The notes beneath the pieces were generated by a model. That model searched no databases and had not been told where the DNA came from. It saw only the letters and a list, made by a program, of their open reading frames with translations. 64,000 nucleotides of DNA from Flectonema sp. DT1601 (lineage: Eukaryota > Euglenozoa > Diplonemea > Diplonemida > Diplonemidae): NCBI GenBank assembly GCA_964019425.1, contig OZ025854.1, positions 310,001 through 374,000 of the forward strand. The letters are read 5' to 3'. Positions 43,659 to 57,585 of the stretch are shown piece after piece (positions within the stretch are counted from its first letter, which is position 1; each line of letters opens with the position of its first letter). The translations under genes were made by a program, and so were the position numbers.

Positions 43659-44365
43659 TTTTGCTGCTTTTTTTTTTTTCTCGCTCTTTTTTTTCTGTGT
43701 TTTTTTGAACTCGTTTTTTCAATAAAACAGGGGAGCAACCTGAATTATAGAAAAAGGGCTTCTCGTTTGCATAAAAACAAAAAAAATAAAAAAATAATTG
43801 AAATATTAGTAGAGACGTGACCAGACTGCCTTAGTTGTGTTGTTTTGTTTGCACATCTCAATCTTTACAGATTGTTTTTCACATTTTATAGCGTTTTTTT
43901 TTTTTTTTCCCCCTCTTCTTTTTTTTTTTTCCTTTATACCTCCGACATTGGACTCAACTTAGCTGTCTAGCTTATGCCTCTTAGACGATGTTAATTTGTT
44001 CTTTTTGGGACACACACACTCTCTATGTATCTATGCAGGACGGTAAGTATTTCTCCCCCCCCCTTTTTGTTGCTTGAAAATGCAGTATCAAATTACCCCC
44101 CCCTTTTTGTTTTTTTTTAAATATTGTTGACCTCCTCTCGCCTGATTATATCCATCTTGGTATAGTTCACTACCCTGAGATCCTCTTTACTTGTGGGAGC
44201 TCAGCGACGCTATTTTATTGAAACGTCGGAGAGAAAAAAAAAAACAACAATTTTTCCTTCATTGCATTTACCCAATTCGAAATTTTTTTTATATATATTT
44301 TTTTTTGTTTTTGTTTTTTTATAATATCCGTAACAACATATTCTCACTTGATAGTATATAAGAAG
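43659..44365. other. Intergenic, T-rich
   Basis: T and C runs, no gene. A sequence with CCCCCCCCTTTTTGTT occurs twice (near 44056 and 44096), each in a short similar context ending TTTTTGTT. The presumed acceptor of the next gene is near 44354 (CTTGATAG) and is not strongly pyrimidine-rich. Confidence 0.5.
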
Positions 44366-47300
44366 ATGAAAGGTCAATCCCACGGGGAGTGGGCTCCCTA
44401 CATCGATAAATTGCAAGAACGATGGGTCCCAAGAGATCAACTTGAAGAATGGCACAGAACCCTACGATTAGATGAATACCAGAGAAGAGTAAAGGGTGTG
44501 GCTGTAAGGTTTCTAGCTGCTGATATGAGCTACAAAGTCGGTTGGGTAGCAACATGGGAGAGTACAAATGAAAACCAGGATAACTTAATCGTAGACGCTG
44601 GAATGGGTGCTACAGAATTGGTTTTATTACGAAATGTAAGCAACAGTAAGTTTCAACTTCAGGAAGTCTCGCAGGAAATATTAAATCGACTGAAGGATGC
44701 GCAGCAATCTCAGGCACCGATTGGAAAACGGACGCGGACACCTCCTTCATTAAAACCTACTCAATTACCTCCTCCAGAGTTACATCCTCACGTTTTATTG
44801 ATTGGACATGATGGAGTCCCGTTGGGATCAGAACCAGTTTCTGAAATTGTAAGTAAAGCGACAGCTGAAGACCCAGACACTCCTCGTGGTACTGCTGCAC
44901 CTGCTCAAGCATTTGGAGCACCTGAAGCGATGATGATATCACGAGAGGGGACTGGTACAGCTGCAATGGTTCACGCTCTTGAAAGAAGATCTCAAGCCAG
45001 TCATGATGATGAACATTGGTTAAGACTTTTATTAGAAATGACGAGAGCCCTCGCTGAGAACGAAGGTCGTCGTGGTGGAGGAGTTTCAAAGAACTACTAC
45101 TGCCAACAAGTTATTCAAATGACAAAACACGCTGAAACTATCTTCAGCAATGAACGACTTCTCCTTCGTATTAGAGGACCAGTTTACGTGTTTGGTGACA
45201 TTCATGGAAACTTCGACGACTTGAATTACTTCCTCGAGAAGTTAATTCCGTTCTCAGAGATTCGTTGCGCTCCTTCTTCCTTCTTATTCCTCGGAGACTA
45301 CGTAGATCGTGGTGACTTTGGATTGGAATGTGCTGTTACTCTTCTTACCCTAAAATGTCTTGCTCCACACAAAATCCATCTCCTTAGAGGAAATCACGAA
45401 ACCCCAGAAGTTAACGGTGATATTCAGGTATGTGAGATTGTTTAGTTTAATATGAGAGAAGAAAAAACCCTCTCTTTGCAGTTTAACTTGTTATCCATTT
45501 TAGTATTATAAAGTTTTGTTACTGTTTCTACATTAATACCGCCGCCAACTGTTTTAATGTTTCGTTCGCCAACCCCATTCTCTTCAGCATTCCTGAAAAG
45601 GCTTTGGCGTATGCTAACGTACCCTATTTTGAAACCTTCGTAGCTGTCACGAATAGGGCTACAGAATCTTGGAACGTTGTTCCGTTCTGCCCAAATCAGG
45701 ATCCCAAAGACGCTGCCTGTTTCGCATCGTACTCTGAGCCCATATCCTCCCTGCTATTTGCTCCAAGGTTAACAACGATTCGTTCAGATCCGATGTGAGC
45801 TCTTTGTTTCGTCAGAATACTACTTCTTCCAACAACTGACTTTTGTGAGAAGACATTCCTTCGGGACCTCAACTCCATCAACTTTGATATAATTCCACTT
45901 TACCTGTACGAGTAACAGTAGTGTGATTCCAGTCCAGTTGTAATATATCAGAGATCTGATCTCTCGAGTATTTAAAGAGTCCTCTGGCTTCGACTTGATA
46001 TCTTTCACCTGCTGGAAGAGGCGGTTGCACCTTGTTACCAGGTCTGCATCCCTGAGCCCCAACGTTTCCCTGATATCACTGTTGAAATTATTTCTTCGGG
46101 AAAACTGCGTCCCTTCTTGTACTACCAACTGACCGCGCGTATCGGACATTTCCACAAGATATCCACAAAATATCTCTGGCTTTTTCTCGGCCAGCACCGT
46201 CAAGAGCACAAGCACCCCACGTGCCGATGCCCTGCTCACTACCTCCTTCGTCGTCTTCAAAAACTGTGTCAACAGCACGTCGTTCATCCACCTCTCTGTT
46301 TCTAAAATTACTTCGTTTCTAAAGTTTCTCCCCTTTCCTCCTTTTCCACTCCTCTTGTTCTTCCCCTTTTCGACCTCGATCTCTGCGAGTTTTATCATCT
46401 TATTCACAATAACACTACAGGAATACGGAGAGCTCAGCTTTAAACATGAGTGTATTCGAAAATTCGGTGAAAAACAAGGAGACATGGTTTGGGAAGCAAT
46501 AAATAAAGTATTCCGACTACTACCTGGCGCTGCTGTAATTGACGGAAGTATATTCTGTGCTCATGGTGGTATCCCGAGGTATGTTTTATCATATTCGACG
46601 CGCCTACATGCTGGGTGCCGTGAGCTTGCTCAGGCCCTGGTTCTGCAGACCGTGTAGGATACGTATGTGCACGAGGGCAAAGTTCTGTATTGGTGCACGT
46701 TTGTGAAAGTCTTCAATCCTACGGGAAAGCTGCTATCCAAATGTTGTATTAATGCAGTGCCACCCCCGCAGTGCACGCACCAGACGTAGCGATCTTGCAC
46801 TGTTTTATTTGACTTTGTAATCACAATAACATAAATCAGATACATGGGAGGATCAGATGACCGTATAACTATCTTAGACTCACCTGACTTTCCGAGACTT
46901 CCGAGAATCCAATGTCTACCTGGTATGAATGAAGGTCCATTTGAAGCAAGATGTAGACAAATGATGGAAGATTTAGTATGGAGTGACCCAGCAGGTTCTC
47001 ACGATCATCTCGATAATCATGGATTTGGTGACAACAGAAGAGGTATTGGACTGAAGACTTTTGGTTCAAAAGCGGTCGATGAATTTCTTACCAACCATGG
47101 ATTCTCTCACATCTTTAGAGCACATCAAGAGAAGAGTAATGGTCTTCGAATTAGTGACAACGGACGTGTTGTGACTATCTTTTCGACATCTGACTACGTC
47201 GGTCATCAAAACGGTGCTGGTGTTATATTTGTTGGAGACGGTACTATTCGCATGATCATAAAACAGGTATGGAGTTATTGTTGTTTGAGTTTTCTTTTTT

Positions 47301-47415
47301 CTTCGCTCTTCTCTCTCTCTCCAATAATATCAATAAATTAAAACAGCCACCACCACCGATGGAGATGGCAAACATGCCACAACACTTCCCTCCGCCACCT
47401 CAAAAGAGAAAGTAG
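44366..47415 (+). CDS. PPP-family Ser/Thr protein phosphatase, 4 exons
   Basis: Exons 44366-45427, 46421-46578, 46840-47266 and 47347-47415 join in frame to 571 residues. The C-terminal half is a PP1/PP2A-type catalytic domain with all core motifs: GDIHGN, GDYVDRG, RGNHE, CAHGG, LVWSDP and FRAHQ. Unusual features are GDNRRG where NDRG is normal and an insertion after RGNHE. The N-terminal 260 residues are extra: a small globular region near residues 40-100 (WAPYIDKL, GWVATWES) and a Pro/Ser linker. The C-terminus is PPPP plus a basic QKRK. Introns are 993, 261 and 80 nt with GTATG donors; the first contains an antisense decayed coding region. Exon-end phases agree and the family reading continues across each joint. 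Confidence 0.9.
45500..46485 (-). pseudogene. Decayed antisense coding region inside the PPP intron
   Basis: Within intron 1 of the phosphatase gene the minus strand has a long stretch of protein-like sequence. It includes a 222-codon open frame with segments such as EVILETERWMNDVLL, LTVLAEKKPEIFCGYL and IRETLGLRDADLVTRCNRL, and further protein-like sequence continues to the left. It is GC-richer than the flanking DNA and its composition is that of a folded protein, not a chance frame. The family is not recognised; a mobile element inserted antisense to the host gene is the likeliest source. It appears broken in a few places and should be treated as a fossil. No terminal repeats were found. 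Confidence 0.45.
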
Positions 47416-50946
<3,531 letters not shown>

Positions 50947-51337
50947 ACCTAGAACTTTTCTTGTTTGTAAAAAAACAAGCTGTTTTCCGCTTTCTTTTTA
51001 TTTCTTAGGGAGTCCGGGTCGGTCTACATTCCTGCCCCTCATGCTGCGAATGTGGATCTGGCTACTGTTTCCGCTTTTTTTTTTTTGAAAAATCATATTT
51101 TTTGTCTATTCTAGACATGTAAAGTCCCCTTTTGTTTTTCCCTTCTCGGAGGTCCGATCGCAGGAGATAAGTTGCCTTGCCCACGGTAATGAGTTGTTTT
51201 ACAAGTTTTGAGCGATTTTCCTTCGGAGAAAACCCGATTTGCTATTTTTGTGCCCAGTGTAATAATCCTACGTTTTTCAAAACAGCGAGCAATTAACAAT
51301 GAGTACTCTTGTTTAATAAAAAAAGGATGATTGCGTT

Positions 51338-51414
51338 AAGTGCCAGCAACCGAGGGATTGAACCTCGTTAGACTTTTTTAGCAGAAAGTGTTTAAACCAG
51401 ATGAAGTAGCACTT
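51338..51414 (-). other. tRNA-like sequence with good T arm
   Basis: The minus strand opens with AAGTGCTA and closes with TGGCACTT, an 8-bp terminal pairing. It has a D-arm-like TTCATCTGGTTTAAAC, an ACTTT/AAAGT anticodon-type stem with an 8-base loop, and a perfect T arm CGAGG-TTCAATC-CCTCG. About five extra bases between T arm and closing stem, and the oversize anticodon loop, argue against a working tRNA. Confidence 0.4.
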
Positions 51415-51486
51415 TGACATGGCATCCTTATGATTTTCTTTTTTGCCGCCCAGTAGATGCCTTTCTGCACACCAGCGGAAAAAATG

Positions 51487-51550
51487 CCTTCACCCGGGAT
51501 CGAACCGGAGCATTTGTCTCGTCACCAACAATTAAAAAACTCAGTTACAT
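51487..51550 (-). other. tRNA-like sequence
   Basis: The minus strand has GTAACTGAGTTTTTTAA (D-arm-like), a TTGTT/GACAA stem, and the T arm TCCGG-TTCGATC-CCGGG followed by TGAAGGC. No complementary 5' acceptor strand is present. It lies 70 bp from a similar sequence. Confidence 0.35.
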
Positions 51551-51589
51551 GTATCAAATTAACTCCTTTTTAATAGCTTACTATACACG

Positions 51590-52345
51590 ATGAACGTACC
51601 TCCAAACACCCAACCACTTGGAATGGTTACAAGTGGTACAGTTGTTGTGTTGAGGAATTTACGAAGGGTGGAATTGAACGGGCGTTTCGGAAACGTTGTG
51701 TCTCTGCAGGGGGAGAGGTTGGTTGTAAATGTTCCGCTTTTTGGAAGAATGGCGCTGAGACCTCAAAACTTGGGAGTTGTACCCCCAGTAAGAGGATGGT
51801 GTCATAACTGTGGTGAAGAAATTCAGGCTCGTTACACAAATATGGGTGACTTGATATGCCGCTGTGGTTCAAATTTCGTAGAGTCAAGTGCTTCACAAGA
51901 ATATGACAGCGCTGCTGATTTCTTGCCATCTGAAAATCCGATCAGAAATGAGACCTTCAATCGTTCTCAACCTCTTTTACGTTTTGGAATGCAGTTTATG
52001 CTTCCATTTCTTCTGTCTGAAGAGGATATAATAAATCGTCTTCATGAAGTAGACGAACCACGAGGACCACCACCTGCAGCAGCATCAGCGGTGGCAGCAC
52101 TCAGAGAGCAAACCTTAACGGAAGACTCAGACATGTGTACCGTCTGTCAAGATGAACAGAAATGTGGAGATATTTCAACTACTATGCCTTGTGGTCATTC
52201 ATTTCATAGAGAGTGTGTCACACCATGGCTTAAAGAACATAATACCTGTCCGACATGTCGACATGAGCTACTAACTAATGATGCTGAATACAACAGAGAA
52301 AAACAACTCGGTAGTTCAGAACAACAACCTTTAGATATGCCATAA
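51590..52345 (+). CDS. RING-H2 E3 ubiquitin ligase, RNF126/RNF115-like
   Basis: 251 residues. Around residues 70-98 is a small zinc ribbon (WCHNCGEEIQ, then LICRCGSNFVE), the ubiquitin-binding zinc finger found at the N-terminus of RNF126/RNF115 (BCA2) ligases. At about residues 180-222 is a RING-H2 domain with C3H2C3 ligands (CTVCQDE, MPCGHSFHREC, NTCPTCR) that recruits E2 enzymes. The N-terminal 65 residues before the zinc ribbon are extra, with a short beta-rich stretch (TSGTVVVLRNL, GRFGNVV). The family acts in cytosolic protein quality control and receptor trafficking. Single exon. Confidence 0.92.
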   Translation: MNVPPNTQPLGMVTSGTVVVLRNLRRVELNGRFGNVVSLQGERLVVNVPLFGRMALRPQNLGVVPPVRGWCHNCGEEIQARYTNMGDLICRCGSNFVESSASQEYDSAADFLPSENPIRNETFNRSQPLLRFGMQFMLPFLLSEEDIINRLHEVDEPRGPPPAAASAVAALREQTLTEDSDMCTVCQDEQKCGDISTTMPCGHSFHRECVTPWLKEHNTCPTCRHELLTNDAEYNREKQLGSSEQQPLDMP

Positions 52346-53374
52346 TAAAATATACACAAAAAGTACTAATTTCTACTACGATTTTTTCCTTTCTAACCCT
52401 CAGCTTGCTCGATAGTCAGCGCAGCAGCCAGTTGCCCTTGTATCTTGAGAAGCTTTTCCTTCTTTACGTCACTCAATTGTATCTCTCAAAACCTCAAAAA
52501 AAAAAAAAAAAAAAAAAGTGATATAGTGAGGGAGGAGAAAGTTAGTGTGAACTACTAAGTTGCCCGCAGAACATTCAATCGTTGATGTTTTTTCTGAGTA
52601 AAGGAGAAATATGTTTTGAGTTGTTCTTTCTTTGAATTTCTGTAAGCTGGCACCCGCTACCTTTGTCTTTATTCCTGTTAATCATTGTTATCCTTATTTT
52701 TTTTCCCCCTATTTTACTTCTAACCTTTTTGTGGAGCGTAGAAATTTTTTTTTTGTGTTCTTTAAAATGAATGAAAAACTACGTTTAGATGGTCCTGTTG
52801 TAGGACTACACTGTTTTATGACGCCTCACCTCACTTGTTTGAATAGATGAAGTCTTGTGAATCCGTTGAGAGTATTGCAAGCACCCCCCTCCCCTTCCCT
52901 ATTCCCTCCCCTTGGATTATGGATTTAGTGAGTGTGGTTGTTATTAATGGTTTTCGATGATAGTGGTTTATCAAAAATGGGTAATTACGAATTAAAGAAC
53001 ACAACAAAACTCTGCCATCCCCTACTCAGTTCACAATCGTTATTCGTGTTGTCTACTTCAATAGTAGTTTAGCTTTACCTTCTCTCTGCTTATATTGCCT
53101 CTTCATCATTGTTACGTTCAATGGATCTAGCTGAAGGGGATCTTTCCTTTTTTTATTTATTAGTTATTACTGTCCAACATTGGCAGGCATTTTTTATTAC
53201 ATTTTGTATATTTAGTTACAAAATTATTATTATTATTTTTTTACTTCTGGTAAAATCCATTCTATTCTTCATTAGGGAGGATGAGGCCTTTTCTTTTTTT
53301 GTTTTGTTTTGTTTATTTTATTTTGTTTTTTTAAGGGTTGTCACCTCTCCTCCTCCCTCCTCATCATTTAAATT
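52346..53374. other. Intergenic, no gene
   Basis: AT-rich spacer with an A run at 52497-52517, T runs near 52697 and 52747, and TTTTATTTTG repeats near 53305. No domain or RNA gene seen. TTTTTTTAAG at about 53335 is a possible acceptor for the next gene, which is followed by a CTCCTCCTCC leader. Confidence 0.55.
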
Positions 53375-55294
53375 ATGAACCGAATTGTTATATTGATAGC
53401 GATCCCGACAGTGGTGTTGTTGTTGTTGATGGTTCCACAGATCCCTGGGGGAGGTTCTATTTGTAAGCAGCAGTCGTTATCATTTTCAGATCTGATCACG
53501 CAGCTGAAATCAAAAAAATTAAGCAACCCGGAGAAGGAAGAAATATTATCGCTGTTGAATGCGGCGGGGGGTTCTGATCTTGTGAAGGAAGTTGTTGGAA
53601 ATTCATCCTCCTCATCCATAGCAACTCAACCGATTCCTGAATTACAAGAAGTCCGTCTTCGATACACTGAAGGAATGGTTGTTTTCTTACCAAAAGATAT
53701 CGTTGGTTATATTAAAACAGCCTTCTGGGGAGGAGGTGTTCTAGAACATCCTTGCCGTGCCAGACTATGGGGCAACACGGAGACGAAGTTACATTGCTAT
53801 GCGATAGAATCACAGTGTAGTAAAGTAGTAGAAATTCAACTGAACTCTTCACAAACAGTAATACCTGTTGGCAGAGGTAGTCAGGGACCTGAACCTTGTC
53901 CTAAAAACTATCAAACTCTCGAAGTAGTAATGATGGTAAAGACTCCACCTCCGACATGTGGAATTCTAACGTCCTGCAATGATCATGCGTCTTCTGTTGA
54001 GTTGCAGCTATCGTCAGAGGGATGGAATTGCGTATGTCGTTGTCTTCCTGAATACGATGGTAAGAAGTGTAGTCGATGTGGGTTGTCATACGGTCATTCA
54101 TCTTATCCTGTGTGCATCGCGGAGCCTTATTTCATATCTCTTCAAAAACACCGAAATTATTACAACGATACTTGTCCTCCGCTACTCGAACACGCTTGTC
54201 CGTTTAAGAAATACCCAAGAAGGATGCATCAACCTGAAGTTGGTCCATCATACTTGTCAGTTCTTGGATGTGGGTTTTCAGCTTTACCTTGGGGATGTGA
54301 AATGGGTGAAAAGAACTTAAAAATTGAAAGTGTCTGTACGATTGTGACAGCAGAGTTTGTTGGAACTCATCTGCTGTTGCTGTTTGAGTCTCTCAGAGTA
54401 TTCGCACCTGGGATACGATTCTACATCGGATTAGAAAACAGTCGATTGCTTAATCAGTTTGAGGTACTTAAGGGAATTGGTGTAGATGTACGATTTATAA
54501 TTTTAAAAAAAACGTCGACTCTCGATTTTTGGTTTCATGAAAAACCTGCAATGATGAAAAAGGTACTCGAACAAGAAGCAAACACCCTTTGGATTGATAG
54601 TGATGCTTTCTTAGTATCACCACTAGTTGATATGCCTAACTTACCATCTGCTTCATTCGGTTGTGGAGTCCATGATCCAAGAGGTTGGGGTACAGGTTAC
54701 ATGGCACAGCTGTTTGGAATATCCAATACTGGTATTGTCTTTGCTAGAAAAGGTACACCGCACTTGGACGCTTGGATTGAAGCAATGGTGAGATTCGCGG
54801 GAGCTGATCGACTTCAGGCAGACTACGGTTCAATGGAAATATTATACCTTGACCAAGGACCATTGGATTATTCTATTACTCATACTAGGGGAGGGTTTAA
54901 ATTAGAACCACAATGGAATGTTGGTTGGTGGACTGCTGATAAACGAATTGAAGTTCCAGGGCGACCAAACTGGTGGCGTCTCGCACATGGTGAAGGTACT
55001 GAAAGACTCTCTTTATCTCCGACTAAAGATTCCATTCTTCTTGATGGTGCTGTTGTTCACGTTATTCATTCTCATCTTCCTGCTCAAGAAAAGAACTACG
55101 GAGGATTGGATATCAATTTTAACACTTTAATATATAACTTAACAATGGCTGCTGCTAACGACTCTCTCTTGGGGAAATTTGCTCCTCGATTGGCGAGGTA
55201 TGGAACACATGTTAAGAATCCAAGCAAGGATGCCATCAGACCAGCGAAACTTTCTGATGAATTTCTTAAAACGTTTAAGAAAGACTGGAACTAG
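53375..55294 (+). CDS. Type II membrane glycosyltransferase (GT-A fold) with EGF-like module
   Basis: 639 residues. An N-terminal signal anchor (residues 4-20, IVILIAIPTVVLLLLMV) is typical of Golgi enzymes. Residues about 85-170 form a Cys-containing domain of unknown type. Around residues 195-245 is an EGF- or laminin-EGF-like Cys cluster (CVCRCLPEYDGKKCSRC). From about residue 320 there is a GT-A catalytic domain with VCTIVTAEFVGTH at the start and the metal-binding DxD in LWIDSDAFLVSP, as in nucleotide-diphospho-sugar transferases. NTGIVFARKG and LDQGPLD are the usual later motifs. It presumably adds sugars to surface or secreted glycoconjugates; donor and acceptor are unknown. Single exon. 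Confidence 0.85.
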   Translation: MNRIVILIAIPTVVLLLLMVPQIPGGGSICKQQSLSFSDLITQLKSKKLSNPEKEEILSLLNAAGGSDLVKEVVGNSSSSSIATQPIPELQEVRLRYTEGMVVFLPKDIVGYIKTAFWGGGVLEHPCRARLWGNTETKLHCYAIESQCSKVVEIQLNSSQTVIPVGRGSQGPEPCPKNYQTLEVVMMVKTPPPTCGILTSCNDHASSVELQLSSEGWNCVCRCLPEYDGKKCSRCGLSYGHSSYPVCIAEPYFISLQKHRNYYNDTCPPLLEHACPFKKYPRRMHQPEVGPSYLSVLGCGFSALPWGCEMGEKNLKIESVCTIVTAEFVGTHLLLLFESLRVFAPGIRFYIGLENSRLLNQFEVLKGIGVDVRFIILKKTSTLDFWFHEKPAMMKKVLEQEANTLWIDSDAFLVSPLVDMPNLPSASFGCGVHDPRGWGTGYMAQLFGISNTGIVFARKGTPHLDAWIEAMVRFAGADRLQADYGSMEILYLDQGPLDYSITHTRGGFKLEPQWNVGWWTADKRIEVPGRPNWWRLAHGEGTERLSLSPTKDSILLDGAVVHVIHSHLPAQEKNYGGLDINFNTLIYNLTMAAANDSLLGKFAPRLARYGTHVKNPSKDAIRPAKLSDEFLKTFKKDWN

Positions 55295-55656
55295 TACTTC
55301 AATGTCTTATGGACATAGTGAACGACAGACCTGAATGACACCAGTCTTTTTTTTGACTGGTTTTTCAATGGGTAGATTTAATCTGAATAGATTGTTTTTT
55401 TATAATCTAAAAGCAGTTTTTGTGAGAAGGAAAGAAAATAAACTTTTTTTTTTTTTTTTTTTTTTTAAAAAATAAAAAAAACTCATCGAAATTTGATGAG
55501 TTGTTCTGTCTAATCACTTGCAATTAAGCATTACAGCAACTGATTTTCGCCTAACTCTTTTTTCTTAACGTTTTTTTTTTTTTAATTACGTTGTTTTTTA
55601 AACATATAAACCTTTTTTTCCTCTCCTCTTTATTCCCAGAATTTTGAAGGTGAAAA
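55295..55656. other. Intergenic
   Basis: T run at 55444-55466 and AT-rich sequence. ACCAGTCTTTTTTTTGACTGGT near 55340 is a perfect hairpin with T-rich loop in the 3' UTR of the glycosyltransferase. CTCTTTATTCCCAG (55639) is the presumed acceptor of MOB1. Confidence 0.6.
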
Positions 55657-56346
55657 ATGCCTCAAAATGCAAAAGATGATGACGAGAAGGAAAAATCAAA
55701 AAAACTATCGCTCCACAAATTCGCAAAATCGTTAGTATCGACTGAAGAACTACAGCAGATGGTGAAGTTACCAGAAGGGGCTTTACTGAATCACTGGCTT
55801 TCAGTTCACTGCGTTGATTTTTATAACATCACAAATGTTGTTTACGGATCCATAACAGAATTCTGCACTGATACGTCATGCCCGGTGATGAACTGTGGAA
55901 AACGATATGAATACCTTTGGAGGGATAAAAACGAATACAAAAAACCAACAAAAGTCAGCGCTCCTTTATACGTCGAATTATTAATGAATTGGGCTGAGGA
56001 GTTAATAAACGATGAGACGGTCTTTCCGACATCTGATTCCGATCCTTATCCGGCGGATTTTTTCAAAATTGTAAGCAGCGTTTTTAGAAGATTATTTAGA
56101 GTCTATTCTCATATATATCACACTCATTTTCTGAGAGTGAAGCAGCTTGATGAAGAAGCTTACCTGAATACGTCTTTTAAACATTTAGTTTGGTTTTGCG
56201 TTGAACTAAATCTTATTCCAACGTCTGACATGCTTCCTTTGAGTGGGTTGATCACCTCTTTAATGGGTAAACCATTTGATACTATTTTTGAGAATGAGAA
56301 AAAAGCAAAGAAACAAGCAAAGGAAAAAGAGAAGGAAAAAGACTAA
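55657..56346 (+). CDS. MOB1: MOB1 kinase activator (Mob1/phocein)
   Basis: 229 residues, single exon. It matches MOB1 along nearly its whole length: LPEGALLNHWLSVHCVDFYN, EFCTDTSCPVM, RYEYLWRD, KVSAPLYVELLMNW, RVYSHIYHTHF and NTSFKHLVWF. The zinc ligands are the two Cys of FCTDTSC and the two His of HIYHTH, all present. MOB1 binds and activates NDR/LATS kinases and controls cytokinesis and mitotic exit; in trypanosomes it is needed for cleavage furrow placement. The Lys/Glu-rich C-terminal 25 residues are an extra charged tail. Start 17 bases after TTCCCAG. Confidence 0.97.
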   Translation: MPQNAKDDDEKEKSKKLSLHKFAKSLVSTEELQQMVKLPEGALLNHWLSVHCVDFYNITNVVYGSITEFCTDTSCPVMNCGKRYEYLWRDKNEYKKPTKVSAPLYVELLMNWAEELINDETVFPTSDSDPYPADFFKIVSSVFRRLFRVYSHIYHTHFLRVKQLDEEAYLNTSFKHLVWFCVELNLIPTSDMLPLSGLITSLMGKPFDTIFENEKKAKKQAKEKEKEKD

Positions 56347-56494
56347 TTGGGTCTGACTAATTGCTGTTGACAACACACAAATGTTTTGTTATGGATTTAT
56401 TTTGATGTTTTTTTTTTTTTATTTTATTAGTCTGCGACGACTGTTTTTATTATTTCATTCTCTCAAAATACATCAACAGGTCATCTCCATAACA

Positions 56495-57585
56495 ATGACA
56501 ACGGCAGAGGAACGGAAAGCGACATCAGAAGATTATTACTTCGATCCTAACGCCAGATTCTCCGCTCACGAGGTATTAATTAAAGACAGAGTACGTCAAC
56601 AGGCATACAGTGGTAGTATTTGGTACAACAAGAATCAATTTGAAGGTAAAACAGTTCTGATTGTTGGATGTGGTTTAGGACTACTCGCATTGCAAGCAGC
56701 AAAGGAAGGAGGAGCAAAAAAAGTAATTGGTCTGGACACGTCAAAAATTGTTGAAAAGGCGAGGGAAGTTGCTGAGGAAAACGGTCTAAGTGACATCTGT
56801 ACTTTCGTTCAAGGAGATTTATGTGATGGAAAAACTGAACTGCCAGTTGGCGATGGGATGGTTGACATTATAATATGTGAATGGGTCAGTCATCTCCTCG
56901 TCAACGACAGTATTATAAAGCAACTAATTGCCGCACGTGATCGTTATTTGTGTAAAACTGATGGGACTATTATTCCTAACTCAGCATCACTACATATGAC
57001 ATCGTGTTCTGACAGACATTACAAACAGAAAACTGTTAACTATTGGGATAATATTTATGGATTTAGAATGCTTCCTATGAAAAAGTTAGTATTAGAATGT
57101 CCTATCGTCTCAGCGATATCACCAACACAAGTCACGAGCACTGCCGCGACGCTCATCACGTTAGACGCGATGACCATGACTGAAGAGGATATCAGTTTTA
57201 CTGTTCCTTACAGTATTTCCTCAACTGCGAATCACGCTGAGGTTCATTACTTTATAATGTATATTACTCTCTATTTTAAAAAGACTGGTTGGGAAGGATT
57301 TACATTGTACACTTCTCCGTCTAATACGGTTACTAATTATCAGCAAACCTGCTTCTCTCTCCAAGAAGACCTTCCTGTGAATAAAAATGATGTGATCGAA
57401 GGGGAAGTGACTTTCAGGTGTGTTATTATTGTTTTCTTACGCAATCAAATATAAGGCAAAAAAAAAAAAAAAAAAAAAACAAAAACAACAGACCAACTGA
57501 CGAACGATGCAAAATTGCAATTAAGGTGAACCTTGATACTGACGTACACAAAACTACATACGTGCAGGACTTTGAATTCTGCTGA
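56495..57585 (+). CDS. Protein arginine methyltransferase (PRMT1-like, divergent), 2 exons
   Basis: Exons 56495-57417 and 57492-57585 give 338 residues. The Rossmann SAM-binding motif I is VLIVGCGLGLLAL, with post-I VIGLD. Next come the double-E loop and a C-terminal beta-barrel. Departures from active PRMTs are visible. The N-terminal YFxxY is YFDPN. The second Glu of the double-E loop is Asp (CEWVSHLLVND for SEWMGYxLxxE). The THW loop reads TNY. These residues shape the arginine pocket, so activity may be altered or lost. The 74-nt intron (GTGTGT...CAACAG, A-rich 3' end) is needed to reach the final strands (KVNLD...DFEFC). The start follows ACATCAACAG (56479). Confidence 0.9.

Larger units (their letters stand above)
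50947..51589. other. Intergenic with two tRNA-like sequences
   Basis: 3' UTR of alpha-tubulin, then two minus-strand tRNA-like sequences at 51338-51414 and 51487-51550. No protein gene. CTCCTTTTTAATAG (about 51576) is the presumed acceptor of the next gene. Confidence 0.6.
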
